From Gordoniibacillus chartarius (lineage in GTDB: Bacteria; Bacillota; Bacilli; Paenibacillales; NBRC-103111), in the NCBI RefSeq assembly GCF_042432825.1, contig NZ_JBHLWN010000054.1, positions 1-37,886 on the forward strand: a DNA stretch of 37,886 nucleotides, read 5' to 3'. Shown here one piece after another: positions 7,675 to 16,191 of this stretch; the stretch's first letter is position 1, and each line of letters starts with the position of its first letter. The position numbers and the translations under genes were made by a program. The notes under the pieces were generated by a model that worked only from the letters and a program-made list of their open reading frames with translations, was not told where the DNA came from and ran no database searches.

Positions 7675-8894
7675 CCGAAATGACTCCTCGACAAGGCATT
7701 CGCAACAACGCATTCAACTTTTTCATGCTTGTATTCACCAATTTGTTCGTCGGTTCCATGGTGGGAATGGAACGAACCATTTTGCCGCTCATTGGCGAGC
7801 AAGAGTTTGGACTTGCTTCTACTAGCGCAGCATTGTCATTTATCGTATCGTTCGGGTTCTCAAAAGCGATCGTGAACTACTTTGCAGGCAGGTTGGCGGA
7901 GCAATTCGGTCGCAAAAAAGTATTGCTGGCGGGCTGGGGCTTCGGTTTCATCGTGCCCCTGCTGGTCATTGCGGCGCATGAATGGTGGGTTATTATTGTT
8001 GCCAATCTATTTCTGGGAATCAATCAAGCTTTGACTTGGTCCATGACGGTGAACATGAAGATCGACCTGGTGAAAAGCAATGAGCGGGGATTTGCGATCG
8101 GTCTGAATGAAGCAGCCGGCTATTTAGGTCTCTCGGCTGCCGCTGCCATGACGGGGTACATCGCATCCGTTTCATCTTTGCGCCCGGAGCCGTTTTTATG
8201 GGGACTCGGGTTTGCGTTGGTCGGATTTCTGCTTTCGTTAACCGTGAATGCTACGGAAAAACATTTGACGCTTCAAAACGTGACAAAATCTGCTCAATCC
8301 GAGTATTCATCGACAATCATCATGAAGTTGGTGACTTGGAAAGAGCGAACGCTTTCGAGTTGCAGCATCTCCGGGCTGGCTACCAATTTCAAAGACGGGG
8401 TGGCATGGGGGCTATTTCCATTATTCTTGCTGGATAAAGGGTTAACGGTCGGCGAGATAGGGGTTATCGTTGCCGCATACCCGATATCGTGGGGAACCTT
8501 TCAACTGCTTACCGGCGCCCTGAGCGACATATGGGGAAGAAAACCTCTGATCGTTGCGGGAATGACTTTGCAAGGGCTTGGCCTGTTATCTTTTGCTTTT
8601 TCGCACAGCTATACCGCATGGTTATTAGACGCTATCGTTATTGGACTTGGAACCGCGATGGTTTATCCGACTCTCCAGGCAACGGTTAGCGACGTGGCCG
8701 ATCCTTCCTGGAGAGCATCGGCGATGGGAGTCTATCGCTTCTGGAGAGACAGCGGATATGCGTTTGGAGCGCTGTTTGCCGGCTTCGTTTCAGATATGAT
8801 TGATTCTAAGGCTGCCATAGCGATTCTATCCCTTTTGCCCTTGGCTGCGGGCGTTGTGTCGTTTTACAGGATGAAAGAGTCTTTGAAAAAATAG
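7671..8894 (+). CDS. MFS transporter
   Basis: Major facilitator, 407 aa, about 12 hydrophobic segments. The family loop motif between helices 2 and 3 is visible as GRLAEQFGRKKVLLAG (about residues 73-88), and its second-half counterpart as GALSDIWGRKPLIVAG. The start ATG overlaps the stop of the MBL gene (ATGA), indicating translational coupling. Its place at the end of an ArsR-rhodanese/desulfurase/persulfide-dioxygenase operon suggests export of a sulfur compound or thiol toxicant, but nothing in the sequence identifies the substrate. No clear terminator follows within about 100 bases. Confidence 0.85.
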   Translation: MTEMTPRQGIRNNAFNFFMLVFTNLFVGSMVGMERTILPLIGEQEFGLASTSAALSFIVSFGFSKAIVNYFAGRLAEQFGRKKVLLAGWGFGFIVPLLVIAAHEWWVIIVANLFLGINQALTWSMTVNMKIDLVKSNERGFAIGLNEAAGYLGLSAAAAMTGYIASVSSLRPEPFLWGLGFALVGFLLSLTVNATEKHLTLQNVTKSAQSEYSSTIIMKLVTWKERTLSSCSISGLATNFKDGVAWGLFPLFLLDKGLTVGEIGVIVAAYPISWGTFQLLTGALSDIWGRKPLIVAGMTLQGLGLLSFAFSHSYTAWLLDAIVIGLGTAMVYPTLQATVSDVADPSWRASAMGVYRFWRDSGYAFGALFAGFVSDMIDSKAAIAILSLLPLAAGVVSFYRMKESLKK

Positions 8895-9016
8895 GCTTCT
8901 TTACCTTTACTGCGTGGACTACACACCCGGTGAGTCAGCAAAATCCGGAATGATTTCGGGAAAATCTTTTATCAGAATAAAATGGTAAAAACGCTTAGAA
9001 AGAGAGGAAGAGAGTC

Positions 9017-9507
9017 ATGTCCATTCAGAAAGAAGTAGTGATTCAATCAGATATTGATTCGGTCTGGAGAACATGGACCGAATCGGACGGGTAGCGCAAT
9101 GGTTTACACATGCTGCTGAGATTGAGCCGAGAGTTGGAGGCAAATACGAGGTTTATTTTAACCCTGCTGACAAAGATACGATGAGCACAAAAGGTTGCAA
9201 GGTTTTGAAGATTGAAATACCGAAGGTCTTGGTTTTTGATTTGAAAGATCCGGATCAATTCGCCGAACTCATGAATCAGCCTAACGAGCTAACGGTCGTT
9301 GAAGTAACATTCACTGCACACGGGAAGAATACAAAGGTTTCGTTAAAGCATAACGGTTGGAAAGATTCCGAAGGTTGGTCTGCAGCAAAACAATGGCATA
9401 TCCATGCTTGGGATGACGTGTTATCGAGCTTAAAGTCAAAACTTGAGTCGGATACAAACGGAGATGTTCTTTATGTCGGCGTATCCGGGGGTCAGACCGC
9501 TTGTTAG
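9017..9507 (+). pseudogene. SRPBCC/AHSA1-like protein, frameshifted
   Basis: The reading frame opens at ATG 9017 after AGAGAGGAAGAG as MSIQKEVVIQSDIDSVWRTW, typical of the AHSA1/START-like fold that binds hydrophobic ligands or assists Hsp90-type chaperones. It hits TAG at 9092. The continuation, VAQWFTHAAEIEPRVGGKY onward, is in another frame to 9507. One missing base near 9088 (GACGGGTA where GACCGGGTA is expected) restores a protein of about 163 aa. The rest is intact, including NGWKDSEGWSAAKQWHIHAWDDVLSSL. Either a fresh pseudogene or an indel error. A very strong terminator follows. Confidence 0.8.
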
Positions 9508-9508
9508 A

Positions 9509-9553
9509 AAAAGTCGCTGATTTGTTGCATTATGCAACAAATCAGCGACTTTT
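9509..9553. terminator. Bidirectional terminator, perfect 22-bp stem
   Basis: The arms 9509-9530 and 9532-9553 are exactly complementary around a one-base centre, beginning AAAAGTCGC and ending GCGACTTTT. It has T-runs on both strands, and lies between the SRPBCC gene and the convergent ABC exporter operon, so it can end both transcripts. Confidence 0.9.
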
Positions 9554-9613
9554 CAGTGAGATGCTTTCAGTTGAAAAAATAGACGATCTCTCAGCTAATC
9601 ATTTGGCATGGTT

Positions 9614-9727
9614 TCATCCTCCGTGCATTTTTTTAACCATATCGATAAAGTCGATCTGGTGAAAGGCCACTGCTATCCACGCGATCACAGCGAGGATAAT
9701 GACTGTTACGAGTGCCTTTTTTCTCAT
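9614..9727 (-). CDS. 37-aa single-span membrane peptide
   Basis: The peptide begins MRKKALVTVIILAVIAW and ends DMVKKMHGG. A basic N-terminus is followed by one hydrophobic span (residues 5-22) and a short amphipathic tail. GGAAGGAG lies about 10 bases before the ATG, and the gene begins 17 bases after the permease stop, so it is almost surely co-translated with the exporter. I infer a small accessory subunit of the ABC transporter, or a toxin-like or regulatory membrane peptide. No family recognised. Longer in-frame starts upstream lie inside the permease gene and are unlikely. Confidence 0.65.
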   Translation of the reverse strand: MRKKALVTVIILAVIAWIAVAFHQIDFIDMVKKMHGG

Positions 9728-9744
9728 GGATGGTTCTCTCCTTC

Positions 9745-12153
9745 CTAGATGTAATCGAGCGTATCCCGAATGGTCAGCCGCGATGCTTTCCATGCAGGAT
9801 AGACACTTGCAGTTGCTGATCCGATGATAATAATGACGAGCCAAATCAAAATGGCTGTCGGCGACGAAACGAGAGGCAAAGGCGAACGAAAGGCCAAATT
9901 TCCGATCAGATTTCCAACGGCTGCAGACACCGGCAACGAGATGACAAGGGCAATTACCCAGCTCATGAGGCCGATAAATATCCCTTCGCTGACGACGTTC
10001 CGAAGAACCGTCCTCGATCGACCGCCGATGGTGCGCATGATTCCGAATTCACGGGTGCGCTCGACTACGTTTGTACCCATCGACGACATGAGCCCTAGTG
10101 CGCCGACGACTGCCATGATGACCGACATCAGGATCAAGGCAAAGATGAGGATATAGACATGGCCACTTACCGCTTCATTTAGCATCGTCTCCGAAATCAC
10201 CGCTTCCACCCTGACGTTTTCTTTCTCGAGCACGCGTTCGATTTCTTGTTGAACCCTGTCTACGGTGCCGGGGTCCTTCAATGCGACTCTCAAGGCGTTC
10301 GTCTGCCCCGAAAGTCCGACGGCTTTGGTATATCCTGACGGGGATACATAGGCTGCTGCGGGTGACAGGTTTTCCCGCACGATGCCGACCACCTGCAATT
10401 GAACCGGATTTCCGTTAATCGCTAGCGATAAGGGATCCCCCAAGTTCACCTCTGGAAATAAAGCATGGGCATTATGGTTTAGCACAACGGCGTTATCGGA
10501 ATCTCCGCTTCGAAGCCATCGTCCCTTCAATAGCGGCAATTCAACCGTTTCCGTATCTGCTGGAACGGAGCGAAGCGTAAAGCTGCCGTGTCCCCCGTCC
10601 GGGTAAGTTCGAATGATATCTAAACCATCGGTTCGGATCGCCGCGGCAGGTTCACGATTCCAAGCTTCCACATGCCGGACTTCGGGGATGCTTTGAAGGA
10701 TCTGGATGATTCGGTGCTCCGCCTCCGGACGATTCAGCCGAATTTCCAAATCATAATGACGATTCGAAACTGCATCGGACAAAATCGATTCCCAGCCTGT
10801 TCTGACATTTAAACTTGTCATGAACATGCCGCCCGCAGCTGCCAGTAAGCTAAGAGTGAGCAACAATCGTCCTCTTCTACGAAACGTATTGCGCAAGGCA
10901 AGGATCAGTGTTCGATCCAGTCCTCGTATTTTTCCGAGCCATATATCGAGTCGCTTGGAGCCAAAAGACTTCCTGCTTGTGCCAAAATCGTTGATGGCTT
11001 CCCGGACGGTAATCCGCGTTGCTCTCCATATGGGAACAAGTGCCGTAAGAAAAGGAACGAGTATACCGGCCAACAGCAATACGACGTAATTCCACAACGG
11101 AATGGAATCGCTATACAGCGTGAAATTTAAAAGTTCTGCAACCGTAACCGCAAAACCTCGTCCAGCTGCAATGCCCGTGGGCATACCTAACAGGACGGCT
11201 GCAAAACCTACAAGCATGATCAATAGGAGATACAGGGCGGCGATCTGGCTCGTTCGCGCACCGATCGCTTTCATGACGCCGATTTGGCGAATTTGCCCTG
11301 CAAGCAGTCCGCCGATCATCGTGGCAATCAGAATGGCACTGAGCGTGAGTGCCAATAGACTGAAGATAAGAAGCATGATCAGAATTGCCGTCATCTGGGA
11401 CTGGTGCGGGTGCTTTCCGGGAGGCGGAATTCGGATTTCTCCGACTTTATGTCCTTGCTGTTTCAACCATACGGCCAGTTCTCCGATTGTCCGTTCAATT
11501 GCCTGCGAGTTCATTGGCTGATCTTTGACGAGCACTTTCAAAATATGAAAGGCGTCGGTTTCGCCAAGCAACGCCAACGTCGAAGGGGCGGCATACCCGT
11601 AGGCGGTTTGCTCCTGCCACGATGGTGCCAAGCTCGGATCATGGACGGTTCCTGTGATGGCAACATTCAGCTTCTGACCGTCGGGTGTTTGAATGCGCGG
11701 GGCATCTCCGATTTTTGCTTTTAAGAGCTGAAGCGCGGTGCGTTCGAGCAATATCGAACCTTCCGAAGGCGGCCAAGCGCCGGATTCGGGACGGAAAGTA
11801 CTGATGCGCATGCTCTTGAAATCTTCCACGCCGAAGATAAGGAGCGGTTTCCATTCCTGGGGCCGCACTTCGACTCTGGCTTCCACCCAAGCCGTCGCTT
11901 CCGCACCTGCGATGCCGGGTCGATTACGTACTCCGTCTAAGAGGGATTTGTCAATATGATCCAATTCCAAGAAAGCGGAAGCTGGATTCGTGCTTTGATA
12001 ATTCAGACTCATTTCACGGGTTAGAATCGTGTAGGCGCTCAGAATCGTTCCAATGCCAAAGATTCCGACCGCGATGGAGAGAACCATCATGACCATTCGT
12101 CCCTTGGCGATACGGAGATCGCGTAGCATTTTCCGTAGGCGAGGACTAAGCAT
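9745..12153 (-). CDS. ABC exporter permease, FtsX/MacB type
   Basis: Large permease of 802 aa with two FtsX domains. Near the N-terminus is a membrane span (about residues 18-40), then an extracytoplasmic MacB-PCD-like domain, then three spans with the QIGVMKAIGARTSQIAALYLLL coupling signature (about 290-312). The second half repeats this: a span near 430-448, a second external domain, then REFGIMRTIGGRSRTVLRNVV and three C-terminal spans. Such two-domain permeases export lipids, lipoproteins, antimicrobial peptides or other hydrophobic compounds. It overlaps the ATPase gene by 8 bp, so the two are translationally coupled. Substrate unknown. Confidence 0.88.
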   Translation of the reverse strand: MLSPRLRKMLRDLRIAKGRMVMMVLSIAVGIFGIGTILSAYTILTREMSLNYQSTNPASAFLELDHIDKSLLDGVRNRPGIAGAEATAWVEARVEVRPQEWKPLLIFGVEDFKSMRISTFRPESGAWPPSEGSILLERTALQLLKAKIGDAPRIQTPDGQKLNVAITGTVHDPSLAPSWQEQTAYGYAAPSTLALLGETDAFHILKVLVKDQPMNSQAIERTIGELAVWLKQQGHKVGEIRIPPPGKHPHQSQMTAILIMLLIFSLLALTLSAILIATMIGGLLAGQIRQIGVMKAIGARTSQIAALYLLLIMLVGFAAVLLGMPTGIAAGRGFAVTVAELLNFTLYSDSIPLWNYVVLLLAGILVPFLTALVPIWRATRITVREAINDFGTSRKSFGSKRLDIWLGKIRGLDRTLILALRNTFRRRGRLLLTLSLLAAAGGMFMTSLNVRTGWESILSDAVSNRHYDLEIRLNRPEAEHRIIQILQSIPEVRHVEAWNREPAAAIRTDGLDIIRTYPDGGHGSFTLRSVPADTETVELPLLKGRWLRSGDSDNAVVLNHNAHALFPEVNLGDPLSLAINGNPVQLQVVGIVRENLSPAAAYVSPSGYTKAVGLSGQTNALRVALKDPGTVDRVQQEIERVLEKENVRVEAVISETMLNEAVSGHVYILIFALILMSVIMAVVGALGLMSSMGTNVVERTREFGIMRTIGGRSRTVLRNVVSEGIFIGLMSWVIALVISLPVSAAVGNLIGNLAFRSPLPLVSSPTAILIWLVIIIIGSATASVYPAWKASRLTIRDTLDYI

Positions 12154-12865
12154 GATGCAAAGCCTCCTTGACCGCTGCTGTATTGGACACGATGGCTCCG
12201 TCGGACAGCAAAATCGATCTTGTGAAATATCGGCTTAAATCGCGCTCGTGCGTAACCATGACCACCGTTTTACCTTCCGATGCCAGCTCGGCAAAGAGAT
12301 TCAACACGACGTCCGTCGTATGAGAATCGAGATTGCCGGTCGGCTCGTCGGCAACCAGGATGGGTGGATCGTTCGCCAGCGCCCGGGCGATGGCTGCACG
12401 CTGCTGTTGTCCGCCGGAGAGATTGGATGGCAGTTTGTCCGCCTGCTCGGCAATGCCTACCTTGCTCAGAAGTGCAACCGCCCGTTCTCGTCTTTCGCGT
12501 GCCGGATACGTATGGCAGAAATCCATCGGAAGCATGACGTTTTCCGCTACGGTTAGCGTAGGCAGCAATTGAAAGAACTGAAAGATAACACCGACGTTTT
12601 TCCCGCGCCAGATCGCAAGCTGCTCCTGATTCAGTGAGTGAATGGCTGTAGAGGCGACGAACACTTCTCCGGAAGTGGGGCTGTCGATTCCGGTAATCAC
12701 ATTGATAAGGGTTGACTTTCCGCTGCCTGACTTGCCGACAATAGCCGCGAATTCCCCCTTTTGCACTTGCAAGTTCACTTCTTTGAGCGCAGTGAAGTCC
12801 CCCGATGGCGATGCGTATGTTTTGAACACACGGCGAAGAGAAATGAGCGGGCTCCCTTGAGTCAT
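12146..12865 (-). CDS. ABC transporter ATPase, MacB/LolD type
   Basis: ATP-binding subunit of 239 aa. Walker A is GKSGSGKST (about residues 39-47), the signature LSGGQQQRAAIARALA (about 144-159) and Walker B ILVADEPTGNLD (about 165-176), followed by the H-loop in VVMVTHERDLS. The MacB/LolD sub-type is supported by the PTGNLD sequence and by the adjacent FtsX permease. The strong AGAGGAGG site precedes the ATG at 12865. Transcription diverges from the TetR gene at 13015, and the perfect palindrome at 12892-12908 lies just upstream, so repression by that TetR protein is likely. Confidence 0.92.
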   Translation of the reverse strand: MTQGSPLISLRRVFKTYASPSGDFTALKEVNLQVQKGEFAAIVGKSGSGKSTLINVITGIDSPTSGEVFVASTAIHSLNQEQLAIWRGKNVGVIFQFFQLLPTLTVAENVMLPMDFCHTYPARERRERAVALLSKVGIAEQADKLPSNLSGGQQQRAAIARALANDPPILVADEPTGNLDSHTTDVVLNLFAELASEGKTVVMVTHERDLSRYFTRSILLSDGAIVSNTAAVKEALHHA

Positions 12866-12891
12866 TTTCGGTTCCTCCTCTAAAATTTTTG

Positions 12892-12908
12892 TTGAACATG
12901 ATGTTCAA
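12892..12908. promoter_or_regulatory. Palindromic operator between ABC and tetR genes
   Basis: TTGAACATGATGTTCAA is a perfect palindrome 27 bases upstream of the ATPase start. Related half sites occur at 12920-12926 and 12961-12967 (ATGTTCG) and 12991-12999 (TGTTCAACA), the last close to the tetR start. This is the expected arrangement for a TetR repressor that controls both its own gene and the divergent exporter. Confidence 0.7.
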
Positions 12909-13014
12909 TTTCGATCATAATGTTCGTGTGGGAACTCGACAATAATCAAAGGCGGTCTCCATGTTCGTTATGAAACAACTTTTTACACATTGTTCAACAA
13001 AAGGGGGGTAATTC

Positions 13015-13599
13015 GTGTCAGACAAGAAGGAAGACAGGCGGGTACAGCGAACGCGTACCATGCTGCACGAAGCGCTTCTGGATTTAATCGTCGAGAAGGG
13101 GTATGAAGCCATTACCGTTCAGGATTTAATCGATCGGGCGAATATTGGTCGATCCACTTTTTACTTTCATTTCGTCGACAAAGAGGAGCTTCTTGTAGAC
13201 ACGATCAACAGGACTCGCGAGTTTCTCAAGGAACAGATGTCCAAACGCACTATTGCAGAAGAAACAGGGAGAACAAGTTTTGGCTTTAGCCTCGCCATCT
13301 TGCAGCATGTACAAAGCCACAAGCAAATTTACCGGGCAACTGTCGGCAAGCAGAGCGGGGCGCTTGTTCTCCACCATATGAAACGGATGATCACAGATTT
13401 GGCGAGGGAAGAAATCGAAATGCAGTTGTCATCTTCTGATTCATCGTTGATTCCCCAAGACTTGGCGGTTGAATTTGTCGTCAATACACTGATGACGCTC
13501 ATGATTTGGTGGATGGATCGGAATGCGCATTATTCTGCGTACGAAATGGATCGGATGTTCCATCAATTGATTCTCAATGGGATCGGTTGGGAAGAATAA
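13015..13599 (+). CDS. TetR-family repressor of the ABC exporter
   Basis: Regulator of 194 aa. The N-terminal TetR helix-turn-helix spans about residues 10-58, with ITVQDLIDRANIGRSTFYFHF as its core. The C-terminal domain (about 75-194) is the ligand-binding and dimerisation part and contains no obvious metal site. The start is GTG 13015, about 7 bases after AAGGGGGG. The gene diverges from the ABC exporter operon with a palindrome between them, so local repression relieved by the exported compound is the simplest model. Ligand unknown. Confidence 0.88.
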   Translation: MSDKKEDRRVQRTRTMLHEALLDLIVEKGYEAITVQDLIDRANIGRSTFYFHFVDKEELLVDTINRTREFLKEQMSKRTIAEETGRTSFGFSLAILQHVQSHKQIYRATVGKQSGALVLHHMKRMITDLAREEIEMQLSSSDSSLIPQDLAVEFVVNTLMTLMIWWMDRNAHYSAYEMDRMFHQLILNGIGWEE

Positions 13600-13617
13600 C
13601 GAAATAAAGGACTGATC

Positions 13618-14117
13618 GTTGCCATTCCATCCATCTTTATTTCGCTTATGAGCGTATTAGGTAGTATTCTTCGTGCCTCTGGAGATATGAAAACGCCGAT
13701 GAAAGCATCAGGATCAATTCATTCATATCTGTCTTGATTAAATCTTTATTTAAGGCCTTTATGAGTTTGCTGGCTGGGGGATTGTCAGGGCGGCTTTGGC
13801 TACGGTAATCGTTCGGATCATTGGGACCGTCATGTTGTATGGTAAGATTCAAAAATCAAAGATCGCATTTTCATATGATTGCCGGAAACATTGAAATATA
13901 CTTCTGCCTGCCCAGATATGGGTTTGGCGTAGCGGCCGCAACCCTTGTCGGGCAGAATAATGGAGCTAAACGGTTCGAAGATGCTTTTCGATATGGGCTT
14001 CTGACCGACCGGCGTGGCCGTTCTCTTTATGTCTTTTGTAGGAATTCTTATGTTTATTTTTGCACCATTTGCGGCAAGCTGGTTTACGGACCAGAAAGAT
14101 GTCATTGAATTGCATTC
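13618..14117 (+). pseudogene. MATE efflux transporter remnant
   Basis: Several frames carry pieces of one MATE-family pump. VLGSILRASGDMKTPMK is near 13650-13705. Then ALATVIVRIIGTVMLYGKIQ is near 13785-13850, GFGVAAATLVGQNNGAKRFE near 13921-13980, and VLFMSFVGILMFIFAPFAA near 14010-14075. The order is right for MATE proteins, but frameshifts, stops and an internal deletion separate them, and the start and C-terminal end are missing. A decayed relic, certainly non-functional. Confidence 0.75.
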
Positions 14118-14124
14118 CTAGAAT

Positions 14125-14263
14125 TGCATTTAGCGGCACGAATCGCACCAGTAATGATTGGTGCCAATCCAATTAGTCCCTACCAACTTCTAAAATATAA
14201 GCCTAATACAATAATGATTACTCCAATTGAAATCCTTTTAATTTGTTGTGCTTTCCCAACGTT
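14125..14263 (-). pseudogene. DUF2892 (YgaP-type) membrane protein remnant
   Basis: The minus strand reads NVGKAQQIKRISIGVIIIVL, then GLYFRSW, a TAG stop, then GLIGLAPIITGAI. This matches the DUF2892 pattern of a conserved NVG start and two short membrane helices around a Trp-Trp pair. The second Trp codon has become TAG, the ATG is out of frame, and the C-terminal part is replaced by unrelated sequence. DUF2892 proteins are commonly linked to rhodaneses (as in YgaP), so this may be a former member of the adjacent sulfur locus. Confidence 0.65.
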
Positions 14264-14561
14264 ACATATGATCTGAGACACCCCTTTATTAAAACCTCTC
14301 GGGAATTTATTATGACAACACGTTTAATTGTAGCCTCTCCTACTGGATACAGTCTGGCTTCATCAATGTTTCTGTCTCGTTCACCCACATTCAGACTCCA
14401 AGTCTTCATGTACAAAGATCATTGAAACTAATCTAGCCAACAATTGATGGCAGGTGCCTACAATGGGCGTAGCAAGGTTCTTGCCTTAGTGATCCAACCG
14501 CCTTTGTGACGAAAAATCTGGTTTGTTTAATCTGATTCGGCGTCTGATGTTACAAATAATC
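14264..14561. other. Non-coding stretch before trxA
   Basis: No gene with a ribosome binding site or family signature. The minus strand contains a block near 14300-14400 (GTGGGTGAACGAGACAG and flanks) that vaguely recalls group II intron non-coding sequence. I could not identify a domain V or an intron-encoded protein, so this remains a guess. Confidence 0.25.
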
Positions 14562-14604
14562 TTGACAGTTAATCACAAATATTTTAATATACCCATAGGG
14601 GTAT
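14562..14604 (+). promoter_or_regulatory. trxA promoter with CstR-type operator
   Basis: TTGACA (14562-14567) and TAATAT (14585-14590) are 17 bases apart. Overlapping the -10 end is ATACCC-N4-GGGTAT (14589-14604), a perfect six-base inverted repeat with a 4-base spacer. It is the best copy of four such sites in the sulfur locus and is probably bound by the CstR protein encoded at 19530. Confidence 0.85.
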
Positions 14605-14639
14605 TGGTATATTACATTAATCACAAGGAGGGCGATTTC

Positions 14640-14960
14640 ATGGCAACAATAAAAGCAACGGACGATACCTTGGATCAAATCATCAAGAATAACAAAATCG
14701 TACTGGTTGATTTTTGGGCCCCGTGGTGCGGACCATGCCGCATGATGGCTCCTGTTTTGGATCAATTGGCCGATGAAGTGGATAAAGAGGCGGTTATTGC
14801 AAAATTAAATGTGGATCAAAATCCGTTCGCCTCCGTAAAATACCGAATCCAAGGTATTCCTACATTAAAACTCTTTGTTAACGGGAGAGAAGCCACAACA
14901 TTCGTTGGTATTCAGCCGTTAAATAAACTGAAAGCATTCATCATGCAATACGCAAATTAA
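14640..14960 (+). CDS. trxA: Thioredoxin
   Basis: Classic cytosolic thioredoxin of 106 aa with DFWAPWCGPCRMMAP (redox cysteines C30 and C33) and the cis-proline segment GIPTLKLF. It reduces disulfides and, in sulfur metabolism, protein and low-molecular-weight persulfides. ATG 14640 is set by AAGGAGGG about 8 bases upstream; the longer reading frame above it spans the promoter. The operator at 14589 places it in the CstR regulon with the exporter and sulfurtransferases that follow. It has its own promoter, and the next operon has another. Probably an accessory thioredoxin dedicated to persulfide stress. Confidence 0.93.
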   Translation: MATIKATDDTLDQIIKNNKIVLVDFWAPWCGPCRMMAPVLDQLADEVDKEAVIAKLNVDQNPFASVKYRIQGIPTLKLFVNGREATTFVGIQPLNKLKAFIMQYAN

Positions 14961-14970
14961 TTTTTTTTAA

Positions 14971-14997
14971 TTGAAAAAATACCCCTATAGGTATATT
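14971..14997 (+). promoter_or_regulatory. Promoter and CstR-type operator of tauE operon
   Basis: ATACCC-N4-AGGTAT (14979-14994) has one mismatch from the perfect inverted repeat upstream of trxA. A possible -35 TTGAAA (14971-14976) and -10 TATATT (14992-14997) flank it; spacing is 15 bases, short, so the boxes are less certain than the operator. Confidence 0.7.
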
Positions 14998-15041
14998 GGA
15001 AGTAACTTGAATCGGAATAATACTAACGAAAGGGGTGTCTT

Positions 15042-15827
15042 ATGGAACTGGATTTCGGTTGGATCCTCACACTTTTCGTTATTGGTTTCATCGGTTCTCT
15101 GATTTCAGGAATGATCGGGATCGGAGGTTCCATTATTAAATATCCGATGCTGCTGTATATTCCCCCTTTACTTGGTTTTGCGGCGTTTACCGCACAAGAG
15201 GTTTCTGCGGTAAGTGCTGTGCAAGTGTTCTTCGCAACGTTAGCCGGCATGTTTGCTTACCGCAAAGGAGGGTTTATCAACAAGAAGCTCGTCCTTGCCA
15301 TGGGGATTCCTATCATTGCGGGGAGTTTTATAGGCGGCTACGGTTCGAAATTTCTGCCCGATTCCGCGATTAACTTGACGTATGCCGTTATGGCGCTCGT
15401 TGCGGCCGTCATGATGTTTATGCCAAAAAAAGAAACGGATAGGGCTGACTATTCTAATGTTAGCTTCAACACAACTGTTGCAGCAATCGCCGCTGCAATC
15501 GTGGGTATTTTGTCGGGTATCGTTGGCGCAGCCGGCGCATTCATCACTGTCCCGATCATGCTGGTTGTTCTAAAAATTCCTACACGTGTGGCTATCGCTT
15601 CATCGTTGGCGATTACGTTCATTTCCTCGATTGGCACTACGGTCGGTAAAGTGATGGGGGGTCACCTGCTGTTGATTCCATCCCTGGTGATGGTAATAGC
15701 GAGTATCATCGCCTCACCGCTGGGTGCCAAGCTTGGCAAGAAAATGAATGTGAAGGTGCTGCAATGGATTCTCGCCGCGCTCATTACGGCAACGGTGATC
15801 AAGATTTGGGTGGATATATTAACTTAA
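15042..15827 (+). CDS. TauE/SafE-family sulfite or sulfur-anion exporter
   Basis: Membrane protein of 261 aa with about eight hydrophobic helices in two similar halves. The TauE/SafE features GMIGIGGSIIKYPMLL (about residues 25-40) and the second-half GIVGAAGAFITVPIMLV are clear. Family members move sulfite, sulfoacetate or related organosulfonates. In staphylococcal cst loci a TauE protein accompanies CstA/CstB, where it is thought to export sulfite or thiosulfate made by persulfide oxidation. This is the first gene of a tight seven-gene run (tauE to the 54-aa peptide). It probably removes the product of the dioxygenase at 17217; substrate inferred. Confidence 0.85.
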   Translation: MELDFGWILTLFVIGFIGSLISGMIGIGGSIIKYPMLLYIPPLLGFAAFTAQEVSAVSAVQVFFATLAGMFAYRKGGFINKKLVLAMGIPIIAGSFIGGYGSKFLPDSAINLTYAVMALVAAVMMFMPKKETDRADYSNVSFNTTVAAIAAAIVGILSGIVGAAGAFITVPIMLVVLKIPTRVAIASSLAITFISSIGTTVGKVMGGHLLLIPSLVMVIASIIASPLGAKLGKKMNVKVLQWILAALITATVIKIWVDILT

Positions 15828-15843
15828 CAAGGTGTGAACGAAA

Positions 15844-16164
15844 ATGGCTGGGAAACATTCGAAAGTTATCCTCCCCCATGAAGTGCGAAAGCGGCTTGAG
15901 CAGGGGGAGAAATTGAACTTACTGGATGTGCGCGAGCAAGACGAATGGGAGTCGGGACATATTCCCGGCGCCAAGCATATCCCGCTAGGTACTATTGGTG
16001 AAAGACGCAAGGAATTGGATCCGGACAAAGAAACGATTGTCATCTGCCGGAGCGGTAATCGCAGCGGTTTGGCGTGTGAATATCTCGAGTCCATGGGCTA
16101 TAAGGTCGTCAATATGCAAGGCGGCATGTCCGAATGGACCGGGGATATCGAATACGGAAAATAA
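15844..16164 (+). CDS. Single-domain rhodanese
   Basis: Cytosolic rhodanese of 106 aa. The family start LLDVREQDEWESGHIPGAKH (about residues 26-45) and active loop CRSGNRS (C68) are both present. Such proteins pass sulfane sulfur between thiosulfate or persulfides and acceptor thiols. It lies 16 bases after tauE and 27 before the TusA-rhodanese fusion. Distinct from the four other rhodanese domains in the window, it probably supplies or receives persulfide for TusA or the dioxygenase. Confidence 0.9.
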   Translation: MAGKHSKVILPHEVRKRLEQGEKLNLLDVREQDEWESGHIPGAKHIPLGTIGERRKELDPDKETIVICRSGNRSGLACEYLESMGYKVVNMQGGMSEWTGDIEYGK

Positions 16165-16191
16165 ACATTCTATAACGGGAGGGTGATTGTA

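Noticed and set aside
9614..9844. Longer 76-aa version of the small membrane peptide
   Set aside because: The extra N-terminal residues lie inside the permease gene; the internal ATG at 9727 has its own ribosome binding site.
12270..12908. 212-aa minus-strand frame overlapping the ABC ATPase
   Set aside because: Out of frame with the ATPase, whose Walker motifs and signature are unambiguous.
14264..14500. Group II intron fragment on the minus strand
   Set aside because: The block GTGGGTGAACGAGACAG recalls intron sequence, but no domain V, boundaries or reverse transcriptase is present, so I do not call it.
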